Source of the DNA: Novosphingobium profundi
Lineage (GTDB): Bacteria > Pseudomonadota > Alphaproteobacteria > Sphingomonadales > Sphingomonadaceae
Direction: 5' to 3'
DNA length: 64,000 bases
Assembly (NCBI RefSeq): GCF_018491765.1
Contig: NZ_JABWCU010000006.1
Span: 186,001-250,000 of the forward strand
In this document: piece after piece, positions 37,155 through 44,524 of the stretch
How the letters are laid out: each line of letters opens with the position of its first letter
How positions within the stretch are numbered: position 1 is the stretch's first letter
Notes under the pieces: generated by a model
Told to the model about the DNA's origin: nothing
Databases searched by the model: none
Seen by the model: the letters and a program-made list of their open reading frames with translations, nothing else
Made by a program: the position numbers and the translations under genes

Positions 37155-37997
37155 ATGGCGCATATCATCGGCGGCTACTTCACCAGCCACGTGCCCGCGA
37201 TCGGCGGTGCGATCGTGCGCGGCGACCAGCAGCAGCCTTACTGGAAGCCCTTCTTCGACGGCTTTCCCCCGGTGCGCGAGTGGCTGGCGCGCGAGAAGCC
37301 CGACGTGGCGGTGTGCTTCTACAACGACCATGGCCTGAACTTCTTCCTCGACAAGATGCCGACTTTCGCGGTTGGCGCGGCGCACGAATACCGCAACGAG
37401 GACGAGGGCTGGGGACTGCCCCTGTTCAAGAGCTTCACCGGGCATCCCGACCTCAGTTGGCACGTCATCGAACAGCTCGTCGGCGACGAGTTCGATGTGA
37501 CCATGTGCCAGTCGATGCTGGTCGACCACGCGCTCTCGATCCCCTTCGAACTGGCCTATCCCGACGCCGAGGCCTGGCCGGTGAAGCTGGTGCCGATCGC
37601 GATCAACACGGTGCAGTTCCCCTTGCCCTCGGCCAGGCGCTGCCTTGCGCTGGGGCGCAGCGTGCACCGCGCGCTGCAGAGCTGGCAGGGTGACGAGAAG
37701 ATCGTGGTGATCGGCACCGGCGGCCTCTCGCACCAGCTTGACGGCGCGCGCGCGGGCTTCGTCAACCCCGAGTACGACCGCTTCTGCATGGACAGCCTCG
37801 TCAACGCGCCCGAGGCGATCACCGTCGATGGCACCGTCGAGATCGTGCGCAAGGCGGGCTCGCAGGGGGTGGAGATCCTCAACTGGATCGCCGCGCGCGG
37901 GGCCTTGGGCGAGGGCGGATGCCGCGAGACGCATCGCAACTACCACATCCCGATCTCGAACACCGCCGCCGCGACGGTGCTGCTCGAGCCGGCCTAG
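37155..37997 (+). CDS. LigB-type class III extradiol dioxygenase beta subunit, second copy
   Basis: 280 residues, 22 shorter than the LigB at 21327 because the C-terminal tail is missing. Fe(II) ligands are His12, His59 (YNDHGLNF) and Glu240 (GVEI), with base His193 (GTGGLSHQL), so the active site is complete. The sequence differs enough from LigB to suggest another substrate (gallate, 3-O-methylgallate or another dihydroxybenzoate; inference). It closes a series of VOC, ABM and hydrolase genes, and a hairpin follows. Confidence 0.9.
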   Translation: MAHIIGGYFTSHVPAIGGAIVRGDQQQPYWKPFFDGFPPVREWLAREKPDVAVCFYNDHGLNFFLDKMPTFAVGAAHEYRNEDEGWGLPLFKSFTGHPDLSWHVIEQLVGDEFDVTMCQSMLVDHALSIPFELAYPDAEAWPVKLVPIAINTVQFPLPSARRCLALGRSVHRALQSWQGDEKIVVIGTGGLSHQLDGARAGFVNPEYDRFCMDSLVNAPEAITVDGTVEIVRKAGSQGVEILNWIAARGALGEGGCRETHRNYHIPISNTAAATVLLEPA

Positions 37998-38005
37998 GCA
38001 AGCGA

Positions 38006-38041
38006 CCGGGTCTCGAAGGCGCAATGCCGCTCGAGACCCGG
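38006..38041. terminator. Bidirectional hairpin
   Basis: CCGGGTCTCGA and TCGAGACCCGG form an 11-bp perfect stem between the second ligB-type stop (37997) and the VOC dioxygenase stop (38047), which are convergent. Confidence 0.65.
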
Positions 38042-38046
38042 CTTCG

Positions 38047-39117
38047 TCAGATGGCGTGCTCGTCATCCTCGGTGAGCTGCGCGAGCGCGCCTTCGCTTGG
38101 CCGCTTGCCCGGCTTGGCCTTGCGATAGGGCTCGAAGCTGGTGCGCTCGGCATCGAAGGTCATGTCCCAGGGGATGTCGTCGCCGCGGAAGATGGGGGGC
38201 GCGTTGTTGGCCCAGAGCAGCGATCCGAAGCGGAAATCCCAGGCGCGCGGCACCCAGTTGTCGTCGAGGTAGTCGGTGTCGGCGTGGTATTCCGCTTCGC
38301 CGCATTTGCCGGGAATGTCGCAGTAGTAGTAGATCGCGCTCGAGATGCGGTGGCGCGAAATGCCGCCCGAACTGTTCATCGAATGGTTCTTCCAGCCCTT
38401 GGCTTCCATCCGGTTGGCGCCGAGCATGACTTCGTCGATGTCGTCGCAGCCGAAGGCGATGTGCATGAACTTGAAGGTGTCGGGCGCGAAGGGAAGATCG
38501 CAGTTGACCCAGAAGATCGAGTGGTGCTCGAACGTGCCGCCGGCGCGCGAGAAGATGCCCACGCCCTTGGAATGGTCGGCATAGCGAAAGCCCAGGTGCC
38601 TCTCGTAGAACTCGAAGGAGCCGACGTAGTCGGGCGAGAAGAACACGACGTGATTGATCGTCTTGGGGATTGCCTTCTGGCGCCAGATGCGGTGCTGGTT
38701 GAAGCGCGGATGGCTAGCGGGGGTGTTGACCGGGCTCGCCTCGCTGGCGAAGGTTTTCTTCTCCCATACGCGCACGGCGATCGGCTGGCCATCGGGGCAG
38801 ACGCACTGGACGGTGCCGTCGGCATCGCGGCGGACCTCAACCTCGCGTGCGAGGCTGGTCGCGATCGCCTCGAGGTTTGCCTCGTTGTCGACCCCCCAGA
38901 CGGTGAGTTTGAGCCCGTCACCGGGAAACGGGTCGGGCGAGGGCAGGCGCGCATCGCCGTGGGGCACGACGATCAGGCGACTGCCCGAGGCGAGCTGGAA
39001 TACCGCCTCATGTTCGTCGACATGTTCGACCGGCAGGCCGAAGTCGGTCCAGAACCGGGTATGTTCGGCAAGGTCGCTGACGCCGAAGACGACGCTTTCC
39101 ACTCCCAGAATGCTCAT
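38047..39117 (-). CDS. VOC-superfamily type I extradiol dioxygenase-like protein
   Basis: 356 residues, two tandem VOC domains. The C-terminal one holds a plausible iron site, His156 (TINHVVFF), His219 (KFMHIAFG) and Glu276 (GEAEYHAD), in the order used by 2,3-dihydroxybiphenyl-type dioxygenases. The C-terminal ~60 residues add a polar tail. It would cleave a catechol ring next to the diol. It is an alternative ring-opening route to the LigAB-type enzymes nearby. Transcribed alone or after the unit at 39315-41946, 197 bp upstream; no clear promoter is seen. Confidence 0.82.
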   Translation of the reverse strand: MSILGVESVVFGVSDLAEHTRFWTDFGLPVEHVDEHEAVFQLASGSRLIVVPHGDARLPSPDPFPGDGLKLTVWGVDNEANLEAIATSLAREVEVRRDADGTVQCVCPDGQPIAVRVWEKKTFASEASPVNTPASHPRFNQHRIWRQKAIPKTINHVVFFSPDYVGSFEFYERHLGFRYADHSKGVGIFSRAGGTFEHHSIFWVNCDLPFAPDTFKFMHIAFGCDDIDEVMLGANRMEAKGWKNHSMNSSGGISRHRISSAIYYYCDIPGKCGEAEYHADTDYLDDNWVPRAWDFRFGSLLWANNAPPIFRGDDIPWDMTFDAERTSFEPYRKAKPGKRPSEGALAQLTEDDEHAI

Positions 39118-39314
39118 GCTTGTTGTGTCCTGCTGACTGTCGGATCGTACAGGTTATGCCCACGAGCTGTCGCGCGCGGAAACGCATGCTTTGGGACACT
39201 ACCTATCGAGCGGCCCGAAATCATGCCCGGTCCCGCCCAGTTCCTGCGCCCGCCTTGCTGTGCCGGTGCGCGCCAGCGTCGAGCCATTCGCGCACCGGGG
39301 GCGACCCGCAGGGC

Positions 39315-39554
39315 TTATGCGCTCTTGCGGAAAAGCAGCGTGAGGAGGAACAGGATCGTCTTGCGATCGAGCAGCTTCAGGGCCGCGCGCGCCTCCTCGG
39401 GCGTCACCTTGGCGACCATCGGCATGGCGCCGAAGATCTTGCCGCGGATGACGAGATTGTCGCCGTCGCGTTCGAACTTGCGCACGGCCATCAATTCCTT
39501 GTCGTTGGCATCGAGGATCTTCATCATCGGTGCCTTCTTCTTCGTTTCGGCCAT
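39315..39554 (-). CDS. Small protein (79 residues), unknown function
   Basis: The protein reads as a soluble beta-rich part (MMKILDANDKELMAVRKFERDGDNLVIRGKIFG pattern, described by its KILDANDKELMAVRKF start) and a short hydrophobic C-terminus (TILFLLTLLF). Its ATG overlaps the stop of the CrtI-like flavoprotein gene (TAATG), so it is made with that enzyme, perhaps as an accessory or membrane anchor (inference). I do not recognise a named family. The last residues are RKSA. Confidence 0.7.
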   Translation of the reverse strand: MAETKKKAPMMKILDANDKELMAVRKFERDGDNLVIRGKIFGAMPMVAKVTPEEARAALKLLDRKTILFLLTLLFRKSA

Positions 39555-41137
39555 TACACCGCCCTCCCGCAGACCTTGTCGTATTCGATGTCGAGATCGT
39601 CCATCATCTGGATCGCGGTGGCGCGCCCGGCGCCGAACACGCCGCCGCCCGGGTGCATGAACGGGCCGACGAGGTAGAGGCCCTCGATCCCGGGCACGCG
39701 CAGACTGCCCAGGTCGGGCGTCGGGCGGTGCGCGACCGACTGGTAGAAGAACGGCGCGCAGCCGTGGATGTCGCCTTTGAGGAAGCTGGCCGGGCTGTCG
39801 CGCTCGTGATCCACGGGCGAACGCACCAGGCGCCCGGTTATGTTGTCGTCGGTAAGGTTGGAGTAGAACTTGCGGTATTGGGCGAGGGCCTTGTCCGCGA
39901 TTTCCTCCTTGCGTTCGTCCCACGAGGCGGGGCCGTCGGGGTAGAGGTCGTAGGGCGCGAAGTTGACGCCGTAGAACACGCCTGCCCCCTCGGGCGCGCG
40001 GCTGGGGTCGAAGATGGTGTTGTCGCCGCCCGCGATCAGCCGTTCGGAGACAAGGCCGCGCTTGAGCTTGTCGTACTCCAGGCACATTTCGCGCACCGAG
40101 TAGAAGTCCATTAGCTCGGTCATCATGGCGTTGGTTTCGTTGCCGACCTTAAGCTTCAAGCGCTCCTTCAAGGTGAGGTGCGTCAGGTTGATCGAGAAGG
40201 TCGACTGGGTGACCCGCTCAGCGCGTTGGAGCACGGGTTCGGGGGTCTCGGACACGAACTTGCGCAGGACATGCGGGTGGATCGCGCCGATCACGCCGTC
40301 GCGGGCCAGGAAGGTTTCGCCATCGGCAAGCTCGAGGCCGGAGGCCTTGCCGCCCGAGACGATCACCCGGCGCACTTCACTGTTGCAGCGCACTTCGCCG
40401 CCGAAATGCTCGATCGCACGGACCAGCGCGTGGCTCAATTGCCCCGAACCGCCCTTGGGCATCGAGCAGCCATAGGCGTGGATGATGCCGGGCATCAGGA
40501 AGGCGCCCATGCCGGTGCCCAGTTCGTCGGGCATCTGCAGGTTTTCGGTGACCATGCGCACGATGTGGATCTTCAGGAGGTCGCTCTCGAAGTACTGGTT
40601 GACCACGTCGAGCGCCGAGCGCTGCATCACGTCGAGCAGGAAGCGGCCTTCGTCCGACTGGTCCATCATCGCCACGAACGCGCCCATCGGGAAGGGCGGC
40701 GCGTAGAGGCCCGACATGAACATCGGCAGCGCCTGCATCGAGGCCCTGGCGAAGGTGCGATAGGCTTCGGCGTCCTTGGGCGAGAAGCTGGCGATTTCCT
40801 CGCAGGTTCGGTCGAGGTCGCGCCAGGAACGCACCATCGTGCCGTCCGCGAAGATCGAGGCGTGGGGCAGTTCGGGGTAGATGTATTCGAGGCCGAACTT
40901 GGACAGGAGGCCCAGTTCGTCCTCGCGCAGCATCGGGTTGCCCTGGATCATGATGTGCACGTTGGAGTGCTCGTCGTGCCAGTAGCCCGGCTGGATCAGC
41001 TCGCGGGTGGAGACGCCGCCGCCGTAGTGCGGCTTCCTTTCGAGGACGAGCACCTTCTTGCCCGCCTTGGCCATGTAGGCGGCGGCGACGAGGCCGTTGT
41101 GGCCCGCGCCCATGACGACGATGTCGTAGGTGCTCAT
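39554..41137 (-). CDS. CrtI/phytoene-desaturase-like FAD-dependent oxidoreductase
   Basis: 527 residues. The N-terminal FAD site is VVMGAGHNGLVAAAYMAKAGKKVLVLER, and the C-terminal FAD region is GLYLVGPFMHPGGGVFGAGRATA. The layout is that of the CrtI/PYROXD2-like flavin oxidoreductases, which desaturate or isomerise a hydrophobic substrate; a carotenoid role is unlikely because no other crt gene is near. ATG at 41137 overlaps the SDR stop (ATGA); the open frame runs on to 41611 inside that gene. The three-gene unit is SDR, this gene, the 79-residue protein. Confidence 0.85.
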   Translation of the reverse strand: MSTYDIVVMGAGHNGLVAAAYMAKAGKKVLVLERKPHYGGGVSTRELIQPGYWHDEHSNVHIMIQGNPMLREDELGLLSKFGLEYIYPELPHASIFADGTMVRSWRDLDRTCEEIASFSPKDAEAYRTFARASMQALPMFMSGLYAPPFPMGAFVAMMDQSDEGRFLLDVMQRSALDVVNQYFESDLLKIHIVRMVTENLQMPDELGTGMGAFLMPGIIHAYGCSMPKGGSGQLSHALVRAIEHFGGEVRCNSEVRRVIVSGGKASGLELADGETFLARDGVIGAIHPHVLRKFVSETPEPVLQRAERVTQSTFSINLTHLTLKERLKLKVGNETNAMMTELMDFYSVREMCLEYDKLKRGLVSERLIAGGDNTIFDPSRAPEGAGVFYGVNFAPYDLYPDGPASWDERKEEIADKALAQYRKFYSNLTDDNITGRLVRSPVDHERDSPASFLKGDIHGCAPFFYQSVAHRPTPDLGSLRVPGIEGLYLVGPFMHPGGGVFGAGRATAIQMMDDLDIEYDKVCGRAV

Positions 41138-41946
41138 GCGTGATCTCCTGCGAAGAATTGGCGGAACAGGCCGATGCCCGGCACGTGGCTGGAGCAGCCG
41201 CCATCGCTCACGAGGACTTGTCCGGTGATGTTGCGCGCCGCGTCCGAAGCCAGGAAGGCGACGGCTTCGGCGATGTCCTCGGGATCGCCGAGCTGGTCGC
41301 GCAGGGTCTCGGCCTCGACGGCCTCGCGCAGGGGCGCCGGGAAGGCCTCGCGCAGCGCCGGGGTCATCGTCATGCCCGGCGCCACCGCGTTGCAGCGCAC
41401 GCCGTGGACGCCGTGGCTGGCGGCGATGGCGCGGGTCATCTGGATGATCGCGGCCTTCGAGGAGGAATAGGCGGCCTGGATGAGATGGCCCTGGAGCGCG
41501 AGGTTGGAGACAGTGTTGACGATGGCGCCGCGGCTCTCGCGAAGGTGGGGCAGCGCGGCCCGGCAGGCGATCATCGTGCCGCGCACGTTGACCGCATAGG
41601 TGCGGTCCCAAAGCAGGGTGTCCATGCGTTCGACGTCGGTGTCGTTCGCGGCGATCTCGGGGCCGAGCAGCGCCGCGTTGTTGTGCAGCACGTCGAGCCG
41701 GCCGAAGTGCTCGCGCGTCCGGGCGACCATGGCTTCAATCGATTCGGCCTGCTCGAGATCGAGTTGCACGGCCAGCGAACCGGGCAGTTCCTCGGCGAGC
41801 GCGCGGGCGGCCGCGAAGGCGATGTCGGCTATGGCGACCTGTGCGCCGCGCCGGGCCAGCAGCCGCGCGGTCGCCGCGCCGATCCCGCCGGCACCGCCGG
41901 TAATGAGGACGACCTTGCCGTCCATGCGTGTCGCGTCGGCGACCAT
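41134..41946 (-). CDS. SDR oxidoreductase
   Basis: 270 residues with TGGAGGIGAATARLL, NNAA, and YSSSKAAIIQM; DLEQAESI after strand 3. The C-terminus carries VLVSDGGCSSHVP. Asp after strand 2 (IADIAF) suggests NAD(H). Start ATG at 41946 follows GGGAGAAGGAC. It leads the unit with the CrtI-like flavoprotein and the 79-residue protein and diverges from an HxlR regulator 89 bp away, which probably controls it. Confidence 0.88.
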   Translation of the reverse strand: MVADATRMDGKVVLITGGAGGIGAATARLLARRGAQVAIADIAFAAARALAEELPGSLAVQLDLEQAESIEAMVARTREHFGRLDVLHNNAALLGPEIAANDTDVERMDTLLWDRTYAVNVRGTMIACRAALPHLRESRGAIVNTVSNLALQGHLIQAAYSSSKAAIIQMTRAIAASHGVHGVRCNAVAPGMTMTPALREAFPAPLREAVEAETLRDQLGDPEDIAEAVAFLASDAARNITGQVLVSDGGCSSHVPGIGLFRQFFAGDHA

Positions 41947-42035
41947 GTCCTTCTCCCGTGATTGACCTTTGTCGGCTTGGGGATAAGGCTCTTCCTCATG
42001 GATGGAAGACGGCACTTTTTTGTGCCCTGTTCGCG

Positions 42036-42494
42036 ATGACGCGCGAGGGCGAAAGCGGGGTTGAGGGCGCATCCGCCGACGGCGAGGGGCTGGCGGTGCT
42101 GGCGCGTGAGATGGCGCGCTTCGGCAACGAGCGCGATGCGCCCGCGCGCTCGGTCATGGCGATGCTGGGCGACCGCTGGACGACGCTGATCCTGCTGGTG
42201 CTTGCCCAGAGGCCCACCCGCCACGCCGATCTGAAGCGCGCGCTCGAACGGCTTTCGCACGAAAAGGCGATCTCGCAACGGGTGCTCACGCTCAAGCTGC
42301 GGGCGCTTGAGCGCGACGGCTTCGTCGTTCGCGAGGTGAGCGGCGACGTGCCGCCCAGGGTATCCTACCGTCTCTCGCCGCAAGGCGAGGATCTGGCACG
42401 CCAGGCGCGCGCGATGATCGACTGGATCAACTTGCGCAGCGAGGCCATTCGCGCCGCGCGCGAGGCCTACGATGCGGCCGATACGCCGGATTGA
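42036..42494 (+). CDS. HxlR-family transcriptional regulator
   Basis: 152 residues, one winged-helix domain: RSVMAMLGDRWTTLILLVLAQRPTRHADLKRALERLSHEKAISQRVLTLKLRALERDGFV is the HxlR core. ATG at 42036 is used, since the upstream frame (to 41928) lies in the promoter region. HxlR proteins sense aldehydes, quinones or other small molecules through a short dimer. It diverges from the SDR-CrtI-like unit, so it is its likely regulator; it converges on the LysR gene at 42511. Confidence 0.88.
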   Translation: MTREGESGVEGASADGEGLAVLAREMARFGNERDAPARSVMAMLGDRWTTLILLVLAQRPTRHADLKRALERLSHEKAISQRVLTLKLRALERDGFVVREVSGDVPPRVSYRLSPQGEDLARQARAMIDWINLRSEAIRAAREAYDAADTPD

Positions 42495-42510
42495 GGGGGC
42501 CAGTTCCCGG

Positions 42511-43527
42511 TCAGGGCCGGGCGCGGCTGCTGTTCATCCGGAATTCGTATTCGATCTTGTCGCGCTCGCGCAGGTCCGCGCTGGTAGGGGTGTCGGCGAA
42601 GTGCACGACGTTGCCCCCCTCGCGGGTCTTCTGCGCGGTGGCGGCGAGTTGTTCGACCACCCAGCGCAAGGCGGCATCGTTGGTGTTGGTGATGTGCCAC
42701 TGCACCGTCTCGCGGATCGGCGGGATGTCGAAGGGCGTCTCGCGCATGACAAGCGGCAGGTGGCGGGCGAAGTCCTCCGCCATACGGCGGTGGACGGTGG
42801 CGATGCGGTTCGAATTGATCACCAGCCCGGCGAGCGAGAGGAAGGTCGGGGCGACCACTTCGACGCGCCGCTGCTGCTTCTGGCGCCGCACGAACCAGTC
42901 GTCGAACGAGGTCACGCGCGACTTGCCGAAGCGCGCGGTGACGTGGCCGAGCGCAAAGTAGCGTTCGCGCGTCATCTCGCCCTGCATTGCCGGATTTCCC
43001 TGCCAGCCCAGCACGACGTAGTCGTCCTCGAACAGGAACTGGCTGGGGTGATCGGTCGAGATCGCGTAGTCGATGGTCAGCAGGAGGTCGACGTAGCCGC
43101 GCTCGAGCATGTCGATCGGGTTGTCGTTCATCGGCTGGATCTCGAAGCGGATGCCGGGCGCGGTCTTCTCCATGGCCGCGAGCGCTTCGGTGAGCAGGAC
43201 CTGCGTCGAATAGTCCGAGGCCATGATGCTGATCTGCCGCTCGGCCGTGGCCGGGTCGAAGGGCGGGGCGACGGTGATCGTGGCGCGAATCTGCTCGAGC
43301 ACGTCGCGCACCGGCTCGATCAGTTCCTCCGCGCGCGCGGTGAGGACCATCTGGCGGCCCTTGATCACCAGCAGTTCGTCGCCGAAATAGTCGCGCAGGC
43401 GGCCGAGCGCGCTCGAGGTCGCCGATTGCGACAGGCACAGGCGGTCGGCCGCAAGCGAGACGCTGCGCTCGGTCAGCAGCGCGTCGAGCGCGACGAGCAG
43501 GTTGAGGTCGAGTCTTCCGAAACGCAT
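42511..43527 (-). CDS. LysR-type regulator, NodD-like branch
   Basis: 338 residues. The HTH is LDLNLLVALDALLTERSVSLAADRLCLSQSATSSALGRLRDYFGDELLV, with MVLTARAEELIEPVRDVL, like NodD and related activators; the effector domain follows from about residue 95. Two ATGs lie six bases apart: GGGAG abuts the first (43533) and stands six bases before the second (43527), so the second is preferred. It lies 23 bp downstream of the epimerase gene and may be co-transcribed with it. The effector is unknown. Confidence 0.88.
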   Translation of the reverse strand: MRFGRLDLNLLVALDALLTERSVSLAADRLCLSQSATSSALGRLRDYFGDELLVIKGRQMVLTARAEELIEPVRDVLEQIRATITVAPPFDPATAERQISIMASDYSTQVLLTEALAAMEKTAPGIRFEIQPMNDNPIDMLERGYVDLLLTIDYAISTDHPSQFLFEDDYVVLGWQGNPAMQGEMTRERYFALGHVTARFGKSRVTSFDDWFVRRQKQQRRVEVVAPTFLSLAGLVINSNRIATVHRRMAEDFARHLPLVMRETPFDIPPIRETVQWHITNTNDAALRWVVEQLAATAQKTREGGNVVHFADTPTSADLRERDKIEYEFRMNSSRARP

Positions 43528-43550
43528 GGCCATCTCCCGATGCCCCTCCC

Positions 43551-44471
43551 TTATCGCAGTGTGGTGAGGGCGCTTCGCGCGAGATTAGCGAGATTTCCGT
43601 CGTGAGCAAATCCGGCCTTGTCCGCTGCGGGAGTGGCAAGCGGGGGCTGGGCGGCGAAGGCCTGCTCGAGCGCGGCGTCGGGCGCATAAGTGACGAGGTC
43701 GGCCGGGACGCCGCATTGCGCAGCGATCTCGGTGGCCAGCTCACCCATTGTCACACGCAGAGCGGGCAGGGTGACCGCGCGGGTGGGCGGCACTAGCGCG
43801 CTCTCGAGGGTCAGCGCGTGGACGAAGTTGGCCGCGCAGCGCGCCACCGATTGCGCCCAGATCGTGCCCTCGGCCGAGACCGGGCAGATGAACGGCTCAC
43901 CCGCCTTCAAGGCGTGGAACAGGTCGCTCATGAAGGCGGACTTGAGCCCCGAGGGGCCCTTGGGGCGCGCGAGGATCCCGGGCAGTCGCACGGTGACGCC
44001 ATCGATGAGGGCGCGGTTGGAGAACAGCGCGACGGCGTCCTCCATCATCGCCTTGTGCCCGCCGTAGATCATGCGCGGGGAAAGCGGGGTCGTGTCGTCG
44101 ACGCGCGCGGGCAGCGGATCGCCGAAGACCGCGATCGAACTGGCGTAGATCACGCGCAGGCCCGGCGTGAGCGCGCTCGCCTCGAGCAGCAGATCGTACA
44201 TCGCATCGACGTTGGTCCGGCGCGAGGCGGCGGGATCGGCCTCGGCCGCGCCGCCCGGCACTGTGGCAAGATGGATGAGGGCCTCGCAGCCCTGTCCCAG
44301 AGCCTCGGCGCGCACGGCGGCGTCGGTGAAGTCGCCGGCGACGGTCCGTGCGCCCTCGGGTATGCCCGCCGCGACGGTGTCGAGCCCGGTGACCTCATCG
44401 CCGCGTGCCAGCAAGTGCGCGACAAGGTGACGGCCTACGAAGCCGCCCGCACCGGTAACCAGAATTCGCAA
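43551..44471 (-). CDS. NAD-dependent epimerase/dehydratase, DenD (D-erythronate dehydrogenase)-like
   Basis: 306 residues of the extended SDR class: VTGAGGFVGRHLVAHLL, HLATVPGGAAEADPAASRRTNVDAM, and YGGHKAMMEDAV as the active-site Tyr-Lys. The HLA-VPGGAAEADP block is typical of DenD-type sugar-acid dehydrogenases, but the neighbours do not show an erythronate pathway, so the exact substrate is open. The start is a TTG at 44471, supported by AAGGGAGAT eight bases upstream. It follows the TonB receptor gene by 53 bp in the direction away from it. Confidence 0.82.
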   Translation of the reverse strand: MRILVTGAGGFVGRHLVAHLLARGDEVTGLDTVAAGIPEGARTVAGDFTDAAVRAEALGQGCEALIHLATVPGGAAEADPAASRRTNVDAMYDLLLEASALTPGLRVIYASSIAVFGDPLPARVDDTTPLSPRMIYGGHKAMMEDAVALFSNRALIDGVTVRLPGILARPKGPSGLKSAFMSDLFHALKAGEPFICPVSAEGTIWAQSVARCAANFVHALTLESALVPPTRAVTLPALRVTMGELATEIAAQCGVPADLVTYAPDAALEQAFAAQPPLATPAADKAGFAHDGNLANLARSALTTLR

Positions 44472-44524
44472 GGTCTATCTCCCTTCACGTGAGCCCGGAT
44501 TCGGGCGAGCATGCCCGCTGGGCG

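Noticed and set aside
36746..37997. Naming the second LigA/LigB pair as gallate dioxygenase DesB
   Set aside because: DesB is a single fused chain, while here two separate short subunits are encoded, and substrate residues cannot be judged by eye.
39554..41137. Carotenoid biosynthesis gene crtI
   Set aside because: No other crt genes are near and the gene is coupled to an SDR and a small protein; the family contains many non-carotenoid members.
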